A stretch of 64,000 nucleotides of DNA. It comes from Desulfobulbus sp. (GTDB lineage Bacteria; Desulfobacterota; Desulfobulbia; Desulfobulbales; Desulfobulbaceae). Below, piece by piece: positions 1 to 8,016 of the stretch (its first letter is position 1; every line of letters begins with the position of its first letter). A program made the position numbers and the translations under genes. The notes beneath the pieces are model-generated. The model saw only the letters and a program-made list of their open reading frames with translations. It ran no database searches and was not told the origin of the DNA. Location of the stretch: NCBI GenBank assembly GCA_009780825.1, contig WQZH01000004.1, positions 1-64,000 of the forward strand, read 5' to 3'.

Positions 1-57
1 AAAGAAGGGAGTGATACGTTCAAGCTGTTCAATGGAAAGATAAAAAAGTTGGTTCAT
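1..57 (-). CDS. N-terminus of an IS5-like transposase (cut by window edge)
   Basis: Nineteen codons on the minus strand begin at ATG 57 and run off the left edge. The peptide starts MNQLFYLSIEQLERITPFF, which resembles the N-terminal helix of IS5-family DDE transposases (the pattern L-x-x-E/D-Q-x-x-R-I/L-x-P-F/L-F). A strong ribosome-binding site (AAGGAGGA) lies just upstream at about 61-69. No catalytic residue is inside the window, so family and integrity are inferred only from this short match and from the short non-coding end behind it. The gene points away from the rubrerythrin gene. Confidence 0.55.
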   Translation of the reverse strand, partial: MNQLFYLSIEQLERITPFF

Positions 58-119
58 GGCGTCCTCCTTGGACATAGGTAACCAACTTCTTTAGTAAATG
101 CAATTAATGAGTCCTGAAC
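1..119 (-). mobile_element. Probable end of an IS5-like insertion sequence
   Basis: The partial transposase and about 60 bp of non-coding DNA behind it look like the transposase-proximal end of an insertion sequence. Read inward, a plausible terminus begins GGTTCAGGACTC at about 119. It is followed outward by CTAG (120-123), the kind of target site duplicated by IS5 relatives. The other end lies outside the window, so the terminal inverted repeat and target duplication cannot be confirmed. Confidence 0.35.
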
Positions 120-180
120 CTAGTTGTTGCCCTTGATGTTCAAGGGAAACGCTGAAGTGCGTCCTGAGTCAAGTTGATGC
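111..180. repeat. Imperfect direct repeat pair plus short palindrome
   Basis: Two 20-bp segments at 111-130 and 161-180 share GTCCTGA, then GTTG, then TGC at the same spacing, with a few mismatches. Between them, 130-146 is a perfect palindrome with 7-bp arms (CCCTTGA / TCAAGGG) around TGT. The first copy overlaps the proposed insertion-sequence end. The second lies 60 bp before the rubrerythrin start and could be a remnant of another insertion or an operator. No function can be assigned. Confidence 0.4.
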
Positions 181-240
181 GGCCAGACGGTGGCATCCAA
201 CTGTAATTGTCACTACAAAATCATAAAGCAAGGTGAAAAA

Positions 241-783
241 ATGGCGAACCTGAAGGGAACGAAAACAGAGAAAAATTTGATGGAGGCGTTTGCCGGCGAA
301 AGCCAGGCGCGGAACAAGTATACCTATTTCGCTTCCAAGGCGAAAAAGGAGGGCTATGAGCAGATCGCGGCTATTTTTGAAGAAACTGCGGGCAACGAAA
401 AAGAACACGCAAAGATCTGGTTCAAACTGCTTTGTGGAGGCGACATCCCCACAACCACCGATAATCTCAAGGCCGCTGCCGCTGGCGAGCATGACGAGTG
501 GACTGAAATGTATAAGCGCATGGCGGCCGAGGCGCATGAAGAAGGCTTCAGCGACATCGCCTTCCTCTTCGAATTGGTCGGAAAGATAGAGAAAGAGCAT
601 GAGGTGCGCTATCTTAAGCTGCTGAAAAACATTGAGGACAGTTCCGTCTTTACGAAAAGGGAAAAATCTGTCTGGATCTGCCGCAACTGCGGGCAGATCG
701 TGGACAGCGAAAGCGCCCCGCAACTATGTCCCGTCTGTGCTCATCCCCAGGCCTATTTTGAGTTACGCGTCATCAATTATTAG
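241..783 (+). CDS. rbr: Rubrerythrin
   Basis: 180-residue non-haem iron peroxidase that reduces hydrogen peroxide in the cytoplasm of anaerobes. The diiron four-helix domain shows E20 (FAGES), the pair E53/H56 (NEKEH), and E117/H120 (IEKEH), with further Glu residues at 97-101. The C-terminal rubredoxin-like knuckle has C147-x2-C150 and C163-x2-C166 for one iron. The start at 241 is chosen because homologues begin at this Met and because AAGG lies upstream; the frame itself is open further upstream. The length is slightly short of the usual 190. It is followed in the same direction by sodC, so the two form an oxidative-stress pair next to an insertion sequence. Confidence 0.96.
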   Translation: MANLKGTKTEKNLMEAFAGESQARNKYTYFASKAKKEGYEQIAAIFEETAGNEKEHAKIWFKLLCGGDIPTTTDNLKAAAAGEHDEWTEMYKRMAAEAHEEGFSDIAFLFELVGKIEKEHEVRYLKLLKNIEDSSVFTKREKSVWICRNCGQIVDSESAPQLCPVCAHPQAYFELRVINY

Positions 784-851
784 CTGGATATGGCCTATTG
801 AGGTCATTATCTATCCCTCTTGACAACACATAGTTAATGGAGGTGTTTTCC

Positions 852-1388
852 ATGAAAAACCTGAAATTGTTCATCTGCCTCTTGGCAGTTACCACGTTCC
901 TCTTGATGGGTGGCCTTGCTCGCGCTGAAATGATCAAGGCGGAAGTGTTTCTGTCCACGGAAAAAGGGCCGGGGGCACACATTGGCACTGTCACCTTCAC
1001 TGATACTCCGGCAGGCCTCGAAATCAAAACCGATCTTAGAGGATTACCTCCGGGCAAACACGGTTTCCATGTGCATGAAAAGGCCGATTGCGGCGCTGTG
1101 GAAAAGGAGGGTAAAGCCGTGCCCGCTATGGCGGCAGGTGGTCATTACGATCCTGAAAAGACCGGCAAACACCTCGGCCCGGATGGCGGCGGGCATCTCG
1201 GTGATCTGCCCGTGCTGGATGTGGCTGCTGACGGCACCGCCAAGGTAGTCATGACAGCCAAAAAACCCAAAGCCCTAGACTTCAAGGATCGCTCCCTGAT
1301 GATCCATGCGGGTGGGGACAACTACTCAGATGATCCTGTGCCCCTTGGCGGCGGCGGCGCCCGCATGGCCTGCGGCCTGATCGAGTGA
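852..1388 (+). CDS. sodC: Periplasmic Cu/Zn superoxide dismutase
   Basis: 178 residues. A signal peptide (residues 1-25, cleavage after ARA) precedes a Cu/Zn SOD domain that dismutates superoxide in the periplasm. Metal ligands are visible: H73 and H75 (GFHVHE), H98 (GGHYDP), H107, H115 and D118 (HLGDLP), and H152 (MIHAGGDNY). C80 and C174 form the expected disulfide, and the terminal GGGGARMACG motif is intact. The start is set at 852 rather than the in-frame ATG at 837, because GGAGG (839-843) sits at ideal distance from 852. The gene is downstream of rubrerythrin and ends in a strong hairpin. Confidence 0.96.
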   Translation: MKNLKLFICLLAVTTFLLMGGLARAEMIKAEVFLSTEKGPGAHIGTVTFTDTPAGLEIKTDLRGLPPGKHGFHVHEKADCGAVEKEGKAVPAMAAGGHYDPEKTGKHLGPDGGGHLGDLPVLDVAADGTAKVVMTAKKPKALDFKDRSLMIHAGGDNYSDDPVPLGGGGARMACGLIE

Positions 1389-1392
1389 GTAC

Positions 1393-1423
1393 AGCCCTGC
1401 TGGCTCTCGAAGCCAGCAGGGCT
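1393..1423 (+). terminator. Hairpin terminator after sodC
   Basis: A perfect 13-bp stem (1393-1405 with 1411-1423; GCCCTGCTGGCT and its complement) closes a 5-base loop 5 bp after the sodC stop codon. There is no clear T tract after it, so it may act as an mRNA-stabilising hairpin or a weak intrinsic terminator. Confidence 0.65.
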
Positions 1424-1455
1424 TGTGGGGATTGACAGGGTAACAGGTTAACCTA

Positions 1456-1509
1456 AACGTGTCGAACAGATTTGGCGACCAAGACGACCTCAAAAACCAC
1501 CTCAAAAAA
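1456..1509. repeat. 54-bp direct repeat, left copy
   Basis: This 54-bp segment beginning AACGTGTCGAACAG recurs at 2915-2968 in the same orientation with only 3 mismatches. The two copies bracket the cassette that carries the unrecognised minus-strand gene. On the plus strand both copies read as a protein fragment (N-V-S-N-R-F-G-D-Q-D, then L-K-N and L-K-K), so the repeat may be a piece of a lost coding sequence. Confidence 0.8.
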
Positions 1510-1674
1510 TTTCCACCTGACCTGCCCTCTGAGACGGTCCAAGGATTCCCTCAATTTCTTGTTCCTTCAAAGAAAGAGAATATTGCCGTACAATTCTGAG
1601 GCACTGGACCGCTTACCAGGGGCAGGTCACTATCAGCAACAAATTTATCGAAAGTCATTGGATTGTTCCTGGTG
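1510..1674 (+). other. Intergenic DNA with a possible gene remnant
   Basis: The open frame that enters from the left repeat continues on the plus strand to a TGA ending at 1599 (48 codons from 1456), but it has no start codon and follows an in-frame stop. It may be the tail of a decayed gene. 1600-1674 shows nothing recognisable. Confidence 0.3.
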
Positions 1675-2703
1675 TCAGTCCTTAGTCAGCGTGTCGATCT
1701 TATATTGATCAAGCGGAATCAGGTCTGCGACATCCAGAATATTGCTATAATGCAGGGTCGTCCCCTCAGAAGCAAGGCAGTGATCGATCAGCGCAATGAC
1801 GAGTTTTGTATAATTCTCGGCGCTCTTTTTCCGTACCGTTTCCATAGCCTCGTACACGTTCAATACAAAGGGACCATTGCGATCATTTCGTGGGGAACGA
1901 CGGAATAGCCAGAGAAGATCAGCAGGTATGCGATCTTCAGTTTCCTCAATCCTCTTTATCCATATTGAGTATATTTCCTCTTTGCTCTTGCTCTTCGTCA
2001 TGTACTGTTCCTGAAGGTCATCGAATTTAACCTTCGCATTGTACCGTTCCCTAAAATCATCGCATCCTCTCGCGAATCGTTCTAACTCTTCAGGATCACG
2101 ACTGTATTCCAGTGTGCCTGGCATGAACTCACTCTTCTGCAGCGGCATCGCCACGCCTGCTGGCACATTGTGTGCGCCGGCCAGTATCGCCTGGTCGACC
2201 AGCAGTTGACGCTCGTTCCAGCGGATGACACCACGAAGCCGCAGAACCGGCGCCCGCTCGAAGATCAACTCTACCCAAGGGCTAGAGAGCCGGAAGCCGC
2301 CGGATGACGATGGTGATCGCACATCAAGTGACGGCATCGGCGCAAAGGGATCGTCCTTCCGATTGGCGAGAGGCCACATCACGAATTGAAGTAGCGATTC
2401 CTTGTTCTCGTTGTCGATGCGGAGATTGTTCCTCTCGAGCCAAATTGCAATGTGTTTGACCACAGCCGTCGCAAGGGTGTGGGAATACGAACATCGATCG
2501 CGTACTTCGGCGATTGAGGCAGCGATCCGCCTGGAACCGCTCTCCGATTCGTCCACGATCTGGATGGGTATGGGGAGGTCCGGCAAAGCCCCCCAAGTAT
2601 TCTCCACGCAATCGTTATGCTCTTTCGCTGCATGGGCATTGACCTCTTTCATCTCATTCAGCCAGCGCAATTGTTTCTCTGTTGGGGGTCCAGGGCTTGA
2701 CAC
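1675..2703 (-). CDS. Unrecognised 342-residue protein, possibly the body of a frameshifted exported protein
   Basis: I do not recognise this protein. The open frame starts at GTG 2703 and has no good ribosome-binding site. It encodes a largely soluble, charged protein with an early helical stretch (residues 8-35), a central beta-rich part (about 120-190, with FRLSSPWVELIFE), and a basic, helical C-terminal third. No catalytic motif stands out. Its 5' end overlaps by 46 bp a short frame (2658-2825) that has an excellent ribosome-binding site and a signal peptide. If one base was lost or gained near 2660-2700, the two would make a single exported protein of about 380 residues. The gene lies inside the repeat-flanked segment, which suggests acquisition or duplication. 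It could be an intact cytoplasmic protein instead. Confidence 0.5.
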   Translation of the reverse strand: MSSPGPPTEKQLRWLNEMKEVNAHAAKEHNDCVENTWGALPDLPIPIQIVDESESGSRRIAASIAEVRDRCSYSHTLATAVVKHIAIWLERNNLRIDNENKESLLQFVMWPLANRKDDPFAPMPSLDVRSPSSSGGFRLSSPWVELIFERAPVLRLRGVIRWNERQLLVDQAILAGAHNVPAGVAMPLQKSEFMPGTLEYSRDPEELERFARGCDDFRERYNAKVKFDDLQEQYMTKSKSKEEIYSIWIKRIEETEDRIPADLLWLFRRSPRNDRNGPFVLNVYEAMETVRKKSAENYTKLVIALIDHCLASEGTTLHYSNILDVADLIPLDQYKIDTLTKD

Positions 2704-2825
2704 CTCTCATCCGCTTTGCCCCCCTGGGCGCAAAAGGCGGCCTGGGCGGTCGCCGCCCAACACAGTGCCAGAATCGGAAATAGCAGGGAGCCACCCGATC
2801 TTCCGCGCACCTTGCTCCATTTCAT
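2658..2825 (-). CDS. Short exported peptide or signal-peptide half of a broken gene
   Basis: 55 residues starting at ATG 2825, preceded by AGGAGGA at ideal distance. Residues 1-12 are basic (MKWSKVRGRSGG), followed by a hydrophobic core (LLFPILALCWAA) and a typical cleavage site after TAQA. The mature part is only about 25 residues and contains three Cys (FCAQ, ERCQ, NNCAG). It overlaps the start of the 342-residue frame in another reading frame. The strong translation start and clean signal peptide make it real as a translated start. Whether it is a complete small secreted protein or the N-terminus of the larger frame is unresolved. Confidence 0.5.
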   Translation of the reverse strand: MKWSKVRGRSGGSLLFPILALCWAATAQAAFCAQGGKADERCQALDPQQRNNCAG

Positions 2826-2914
2826 TGTCGAAGTCCTCCTATAACGCTCGGCAACAATTCTGCTGTTGACGAAGATTGATGTTGCTTTGGGCGAAATCAT
2901 GTTGCCATGACGCG

Positions 2915-2968
2915 AACGTGTCGAACAGATTTGGCGACCAAGATCACCTCAAAAACTACCTCAAAAAA
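2915..2968. repeat. 54-bp direct repeat, right copy
   Basis: Right-hand copy of the repeat at 1456-1509 (3 differences in 54 bp, three of them changing the encoded residue on the plus strand). Its A-rich end (2963-2970) runs straight into the T tract of the gap terminator, so the repeat boundary coincides with a transcription terminator. Confidence 0.8.
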
Positions 2969-3006
2969 AATCCTCCCGGAGCGCATGTACTCCGAGAGGA
3001 TTTTTT
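2963..3006 (-). terminator. Rho-independent terminator of gap
   Basis: An 11-bp stem (2971-2981 with 2990-3000, one mismatch; TCCTCCCGGAG) with an 8-base loop is followed on the minus strand by eight T residues (2970-2963). It lies 28 bp past the gap stop codon. A run of T on the other side (3001-3006) means it could work in both directions. Confidence 0.85.
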
Positions 3007-3033
3007 GCTTCATTGCCGTCCGACAATTTCAAG

Positions 3034-4038
3034 CTACAAAGCCTTGTTCGCCTCCATGTGCAGGACCAGGTCAAGCATGCGGTTGGAATAGCCCCACTCG
3101 TTGTCATACCAGCTCATGATCTTCACCGAGGTGCCCAACACCTTGGTACAGAGCCCATCGACAATGGACGAATGTGAATCTCCCTGAAAATCGATCGAGA
3201 CCAGGGGTTCTTCCGTATAACCAAGATAACGATTGGCGGCGGCGGCAAGCACCTTATTGACCTCTGGAACCGTTGTTTCCCGTTCCACCTCAATCACCAC
3301 GTCAACCAACGAAACATCCGGCGTCGGCACGCGAACCGCCAAGCCGTCAAACTTGTTTTTCAGCTCCGGGATGACCAAGGCCACGGCGGCGGCGGCACCC
3401 GTTTTGGTCGGCACCATCGACAGGGCTGCGGCCCGCGCCCGGCGCAGGTCGGAATGGGGGAAGTCAAGCAGACGTTGATCGCCGGTATAAGAATGCACGG
3501 TGGTCATGAGTCCGCGCTTGATGCCAAAGTTATCCAAGATAACCTGCGCCACCGGAGCAAGGCAGTTGGTCGTACAGGAAGCATTCGAAACCACATGGTG
3601 CACAGTGGGATCGTACTCGTCCTCATTCACTCCCATGACAATTGTCTTGACCTCGCCTTTGGCCGGCGCTGAAATGATCACCTTGACCGCCCCGCCATCG
3701 ATATGTGGCTTCGCCGATTCCATGTCGCAAAACAATCCCGTGCATTCAAGCACGTATTCAGCCCCAAGACTCGCCCAAGGAATTTCCCCGGGCTTACGAT
3801 GGCTGGTGATGGGAATCGTCCTGCCGTCGACGACAATGCCGTTGTCGCCGACCGTGACCTGCTGGTCGGATCGCCCCATGATGGAATCATATTTCACCAA
3901 ATGCGCAATGGTTTTGATATCGGTAAGATCGTTGATCCCAACAATCTCGATATCGGCGAACAGAGGATCCTTCTCCAATGCCCTGAAAACATTCCTGCCT
4001 ATCCTGCCGAAACCATTGATTCCCACTCGTATCGCCAT
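3034..4038 (-). CDS. gap: Glyceraldehyde-3-phosphate dehydrogenase, type I
   Basis: 334 residues, full length for the NAD-dependent glycolytic enzyme that converts glyceraldehyde 3-phosphate to 1,3-bisphosphoglycerate. The Rossmann motif GINGFGRIGR is at 7-16, the catalytic Cys is C155 in SNASCTTN, and the partner His is in TTVHSYTGDQ. N37 and D38 in the INDL stretch fit NAD preference. GGAAGGAGTGG precedes the start. It is a single gene with its own terminator; glgA lies upstream on the same strand across a 340-bp gap. Confidence 0.97.
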   Translation of the reverse strand: MAIRVGINGFGRIGRNVFRALEKDPLFADIEIVGINDLTDIKTIAHLVKYDSIMGRSDQQVTVGDNGIVVDGRTIPITSHRKPGEIPWASLGAEYVLECTGLFCDMESAKPHIDGGAVKVIISAPAKGEVKTIVMGVNEDEYDPTVHHVVSNASCTTNCLAPVAQVILDNFGIKRGLMTTVHSYTGDQRLLDFPHSDLRRARAAALSMVPTKTGAAAAVALVIPELKNKFDGLAVRVPTPDVSLVDVVIEVERETTVPEVNKVLAAAANRYLGYTEEPLVSIDFQGDSHSSIVDGLCTKVLGTSVKIMSWYDNEWGYSNRMLDLVLHMEANKAL

Positions 4039-4381
4039 AATCTTCCACTCCTTCCTTCTACTGTTACAGATGTTGGACCTGTTTTTTTCTTGTGTAGCTT
4101 CTCGATCCTACCTAAGCAGTGCCTCAATGTGCGCTACCCGAACCCAGTTGCATAGCAATTCCGGCCATCACGCGCCAAGACTCGCTCGTACAGCTTTTGT
4201 GCCGTATCCGGGATTGCTCTCGAACGTTGTCGTATCCATACAGCCTGTTCTACCAGCGCGCCCTGGCGCAAAAATAGAGGAGACCCACAGACGTCTCCCG
4301 GAGACAATAATCCCGACCGCCGCCGCGTCAACCGCCATAGTAATCACCGCGCCTCCGAAATCTTGCCGCCGGACCGCCGCC
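4039..4381 (-). other. 340-bp gap between glgA and gap
   Basis: No recognisable gene. A 66-codon open frame (4134-4331, minus) has no convincing start or family. A short perfect palindrome GTCTCC-C-GGAGAC sits at 4293-4305 and could be part of a processing or termination structure after glgA. The gap promoter should lie in 4040-4150, but I cannot place convincing -35/-10 boxes. Confidence 0.5.
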
Positions 4382-6034
4382 TCACTGCTCTCTAGCCTGT
4401 ATCATGGCCTGTCGATAGAGATGCAGATACGATTCCATCACTTTTTCCCAGGTGTGCAGGTGCCAAATCCGCTCCACCGCCGCCATCCGCATTGTCCGCA
4501 GCGCATGCGGGTGGTGCCGGTACAGCCGCAAGGCCCCTGCCAATGCTTCGGCCAATTGTTCAGGCGTGTTCTCGCTATACGTAAACCCGGTCTCGCCATC
4601 CAGCACCTTGACCAATCCACCCACCCGATGCACGATGGGCAAGTTGCCGAACAACTGGGCGATATAATCGGTCAGGCCGCAAGGTTCATAACGCGATGGA
4701 ATGACAAAAAAATCACCAGAAGCATACACCTTGTTGGCCAAGATTGCGTCATATCCCTTGAGAAAACAAACCCGTCCCTGCCCAAGATCGGATGCGCTCA
4801 GTTGTTGGAGTGCCTCCTCAAACTCGAATGCCCCGGATCCCAGAAAAAGAAATTGCAGGGATGGATCATTCGACAACAACGCATGCAGCGCCTGGATCAG
4901 GATGTCCACTCCTTTCTGGGAGGTCAGCCGCCCGATAAAAGTTCCCAGCGGTCTCTCTGGGGTGACGTCCAACACGCCATACTGTCGCACGCGCTCCCAA
5001 GGTCCGCTGGCGGCGATGGTCGCCAGCAAAGCGCGTTTGCACTCCTCTTTGCCGGCAAAATCTCCTCGGGCGACATTATATCCCGCTGTCAAGCCCAAAG
5101 TTTCGGGCGCAGTCGTGTCAAAGGAAGCGGGATCAATACCGTTAGTGACGCCTGCCAGAGTGACGCCTCGCCCCAGCAGGGCATGCCCCAACCAACCGGT
5201 GCGACTATCTTCGGCCGTCTGCTGCAATTCCCGGCCATACTGTTCGCTGACGGTATTGAGGATGGCGTAGTCCGCAGCCACGATGAAGGGATCAAAGCTC
5301 TCGCCCAGCCGACCTCTTGTGATTACCCTGGTAGGCAGCCCGGTTATCGCGCGGGCAAAGGCGAGGTCACTGACTTCCTGGTGATACCCCTGGCCGGCAT
5401 TGTGAATGGTGACCAATGCGCCTGAGCGGCGAAAGAAATGGCGGTAGCCGCCAACCTCGCGCATAACCGCGGGCAAGATCGCGGCATGACCGTCGTGACA
5501 ATGAACGACATCGGCCTGTTCACCTAAAAGGATCATCAGATCAAGAGCGGCCTTTTGCAGCAGGATGTTCATGGCGAAATAATCGAAATGCCCCCCGCCT
5601 CTCCGTTGCCAGGCGACCTCCTGTTCATCCTCTTCGGTATAGGTGTAGACGGCCCGTTTGGTTGCAAACCGGTCTGCCTCCACCAGGAAAATCAGCACGC
5701 CGTTGATCTCCGCCTGCCAGATGGCCACCGCTTCCCGCCGCTCTTCGCCGACGTAATGCATATCCACATCAAACGTGTGGGCATAGCGACGGCCTCCGAT
5801 TCGGCCATTCCGTCCACCGACATCGGTCAGAGAAAACCCCAAACCGACAGGATCCATGAATCCATAGCGGGGCAGCACGACCCTGACCTTGCAGCCGCCG
5901 TATACAGCCAGGGCCTCTGCCAATTGGCGGCATACATCCTTGACACCGCCGGCGCCAGCCAACTTGTCATATTCGCGGGTAACCATCCAGACCGAACGTA
6001 CTTGGACTTGATTATCCCCGGTATCGATTTCCAT
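4382..6034 (-). CDS. glgA: Glycogen synthase (ADP-glucose type, GT5)
   Basis: 550 residues. Transfers glucose from a nucleotide sugar to the end of an alpha-1,4-glucan chain in the cytoplasm. The N-terminal starch-synthase domain contains the substrate loop as KLAGAGGVKDV (usually KTGGLGDV, so it is somewhat divergent). The C-terminal GT-B half has GRLTSQKGVDILI and the nucleotide-sugar site SRYEPCGLTDYIAQLFG. The start is placed at ATG 6034 because the in-frame GTG at 6085 has no ribosome-binding site and adds a non-homologous stretch. It follows aroK by 67 bp on the same strand and may be co-transcribed with it. Confidence 0.9.
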   Translation of the reverse strand: MEIDTGDNQVQVRSVWMVTREYDKLAGAGGVKDVCRQLAEALAVYGGCKVRVVLPRYGFMDPVGLGFSLTDVGGRNGRIGGRRYAHTFDVDMHYVGEERREAVAIWQAEINGVLIFLVEADRFATKRAVYTYTEEDEQEVAWQRRGGGHFDYFAMNILLQKAALDLMILLGEQADVVHCHDGHAAILPAVMREVGGYRHFFRRSGALVTIHNAGQGYHQEVSDLAFARAITGLPTRVITRGRLGESFDPFIVAADYAILNTVSEQYGRELQQTAEDSRTGWLGHALLGRGVTLAGVTNGIDPASFDTTAPETLGLTAGYNVARGDFAGKEECKRALLATIAASGPWERVRQYGVLDVTPERPLGTFIGRLTSQKGVDILIQALHALLSNDPSLQFLFLGSGAFEFEEALQQLSASDLGQGRVCFLKGYDAILANKVYASGDFFVIPSRYEPCGLTDYIAQLFGNLPIVHRVGGLVKVLDGETGFTYSENTPEQLAEALAGALRLYRHHPHALRTMRMAAVERIWHLHTWEKVMESYLHLYRQAMIQAREQ

Positions 6035-6101
6035 GTTCACAATTTCCCTCAAACAGCAAGCGAAACCACGTTTCTTTGGAATCACTCTTCATGCTTCCAA
6101 A

Positions 6102-6626
6102 TCACCTGCGCATGTTCTGTATGATCTCCGCAGCCAACTGCTCCGGCGTCCTGTTTGCCGCACAAAGCCGCATGTCGGAACCGGCCGCATACATTGGCCG
6201 GCGGCGCTCCAGTAGATGTCCGATCTCGTCCGCGACTGCCTGCCCGGTGAGGGAAGGCCGTTGGTGTCCGGAATCGGGATCATTTTGCAGACGTTGTCGA
6301 ATGGTGCCGACATCGGCATCAAGCCACACCACAAACGCGCACCGCCTCAACGCCTGCCACTCTTGGCTGTGCTCGATCGCACCGCCGCCGGTCGCCAGAA
6401 CGGTTTGCCGCATCATGGCGAGTTCTCGCAACAATTCAGATTCGACAGTCCGAAAGAAAGACCAGCCATGACGGGCGACGATATCGGCAATGGGTGCCCC
6501 CAACCGTTGGCGCGCCAAATCGTCGGTATCAAGAAAAACCCAGTGCAACCGGGCGGCAACGATACGCCCCACCGAAGTTTTACCTGTTGCCCGGAAACCG
6601 GTCAGAATGAGATTGTGTGCTTGCAT
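6102..6626 (-). CDS. aroK: Shikimate kinase
   Basis: 174 residues, normal length. Phosphorylates shikimate at the 3-hydroxyl in chorismate synthesis. The P-loop is G10-FRATGKT17, the shikimate/Mg site is D33-T-D35, a GGGA motif follows at about residue 100, and the lid has RPSLTG. It is divergent from cbpA across about 120 bp and upstream of glgA on the minus strand. Confidence 0.93.
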   Translation of the reverse strand: MQAHNLILTGFRATGKTSVGRIVAARLHWVFLDTDDLARQRLGAPIADIVARHGWSFFRTVESELLRELAMMRQTVLATGGGAIEHSQEWQALRRCAFVVWLDADVGTIRQRLQNDPDSGHQRPSLTGQAVADEIGHLLERRRPMYAAGSDMRLCAANRTPEQLAAEIIQNMRR

Positions 6627-6747
6627 GTCCTTTTCCTATTTACCACAAAAATGGGAAAGCGGGTGTCACATTTTTCTCTTTTCTTTTTAACAGGCTATCC
6701 TTACTGTTCCAGCACAGGACATGAACGAGGAGCAACCGGCAGCCGAC

Positions 6748-7689
6748 ATGGAATACAAAGATTATTATACAATTCTGAGTGTGGCCCGCGACGCCACCCA
6801 AGACCAGATCAAACAGGCCTATCGCAAGGCGGCCCGCAAATACCACCCCGATGTCAGCAAGGATGCCGGGGCCGAGGCCAAATTCAAGGACATCGGCGAG
6901 GCCTACGAGGTCTTGAAGGATCCTGAGAAACGGGCGGCATACGATGCCTTCGGCGCCAACTGGCAAAAAGGCCAGCCATTCGAACCGCCTCCCAACTGGG
7001 ATGCGGGCTTCGAATTCAGGAGCGCCGGAACCGATGCCGGGGAATTCAGCGATTTCTTCGAATCCCTGTTCGGACATGGTCATACCGGGAGGCGACAGAC
7101 CCACGCCTTCCGGATGAAAGGCGAAGATCACCACGCCAAAATCATCATCCCCTTGACCGATGCCTATCAGGGCGCCCGCCAGACCATCACCTTGACCCGA
7201 CCGGTGGTTGATGGCGGCGGCAAAGTCAGCGCCAGCCCTCATATCATGCATGTCAGCATTCCCAAAGGCATCATCGAAGGCCAGCGGATCCGCCTTGAAG
7301 GCCAGGGGATGCCCGGCTACGACGGCAGCCCGGCCGGCGATCTCTACCTTGAGATCGCCTTCCAGGAAGACAACCTGTTTCACGCCGAGAAGCGCGACAT
7401 TCACCTCACCCTGCCGATCACTCCCTGGGAGGCGGCCCTGGGCGCGACCGTCACCGTACCGACGCTGGATGGCCAGGTGCAGATCAAAATTCCTCCCGGC
7501 TCGCAGGGCGGAAAAAAATTGCGCCTCAAAGGCAAAGGTCTCTGCTCTGCCAGCCACCAGGGCGACCAGATTGTGACCTTAAAAATCGCCGTGCCCGAAC
7601 CAACGACCGATGAACAGCGAAAGCTCTATCAGACCATGATGGAGCAGATGCCGTTCAATCCTCGTGCTGGACTGGGAGATAATTCATGA
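6748..7689 (+). CDS. cbpA: DnaJ-type co-chaperone (curved DNA-binding protein)
   Basis: 313 residues. A J domain (1-68, with H33-P34-D35) is followed by a linker and two C-terminal beta-sandwich substrate domains, without the zinc-finger domain of DnaJ, which is the CbpA architecture. It should stimulate DnaK ATPase; E. coli CbpA also binds curved DNA. The in-frame ATG at 6721 would add nine residues; 6748 matches the usual start of the J domain. The stop overlaps the start of cbpM (ATGA), so the two are translationally coupled. Confidence 0.9.
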   Translation: MEYKDYYTILSVARDATQDQIKQAYRKAARKYHPDVSKDAGAEAKFKDIGEAYEVLKDPEKRAAYDAFGANWQKGQPFEPPPNWDAGFEFRSAGTDAGEFSDFFESLFGHGHTGRRQTHAFRMKGEDHHAKIIIPLTDAYQGARQTITLTRPVVDGGGKVSASPHIMHVSIPKGIIEGQRIRLEGQGMPGYDGSPAGDLYLEIAFQEDNLFHAEKRDIHLTLPITPWEAALGATVTVPTLDGQVQIKIPPGSQGGKKLRLKGKGLCSASHQGDQIVTLKIAVPEPTTDEQRKLYQTMMEQMPFNPRAGLGDNS

Positions 7690-7991
7690 CTGAACAACAC
7701 ATCTATATCCAGGGGATGATCTTAAACGAGGAGACGCGCTGTTCCCTTGCCGACCTCTGTTCGCTCTGCGGCGTCAACACGGCGATCATCCACGAAATGA
7801 TCGACGAAGGGCTCATCACCCCGGAGGGCATTGCTGTCCAGGAATGGCGGTTTACTTCCGTGGCGATCAAGCGGGTGCAGACGGCCATGCGGTTGCAACG
7901 CGACCTCCGGGTCAACCTGCCTGGCTGCGCCCTGGTGCTGGATCTGCTCGACGAGCTGGAGGAGCTGCGACGCCTCTCACCCCACCGCTGA
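7686..7991 (+). CDS. cbpM: Chaperone modulator CbpM (MerR-like HTH)
   Basis: 101 residues, with an ATGA overlap with cbpA. The protein has the CbpM layout: a MerR-like helix-turn-helix (about 18-60, SLADLCSLCGVNTAIIHEMI) followed by a C-terminal helix rich in Leu/Glu. CbpM binds the J domain of CbpA and blocks its interaction with DnaK and DNA. Gene order and overlap support the assignment; sequence identity in this family is low. Confidence 0.8.
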   Translation: MTEQHIYIQGMILNEETRCSLADLCSLCGVNTAIIHEMIDEGLITPEGIAVQEWRFTSVAIKRVQTAMRLQRDLRVNLPGCALVLDLLDELEELRRLSPHR

Positions 7992-8016
7992 GCAGAAAAA
8001 CATTTTCCCCGAGCCC

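Noticed and set aside
4134..4331. Small minus-strand gene between glgA and gap
   Set aside because: No ribosome-binding site, no recognisable domain, arginine-rich composition typical of spurious frames.
3500..5425. 641-codon plus-strand open frame
   Set aside because: It lies antisense to gap and glgA, which have full family signatures; its translation is Ser/Pro/Arg-rich with no domain. Long antisense frames are common in GC-rich DNA.
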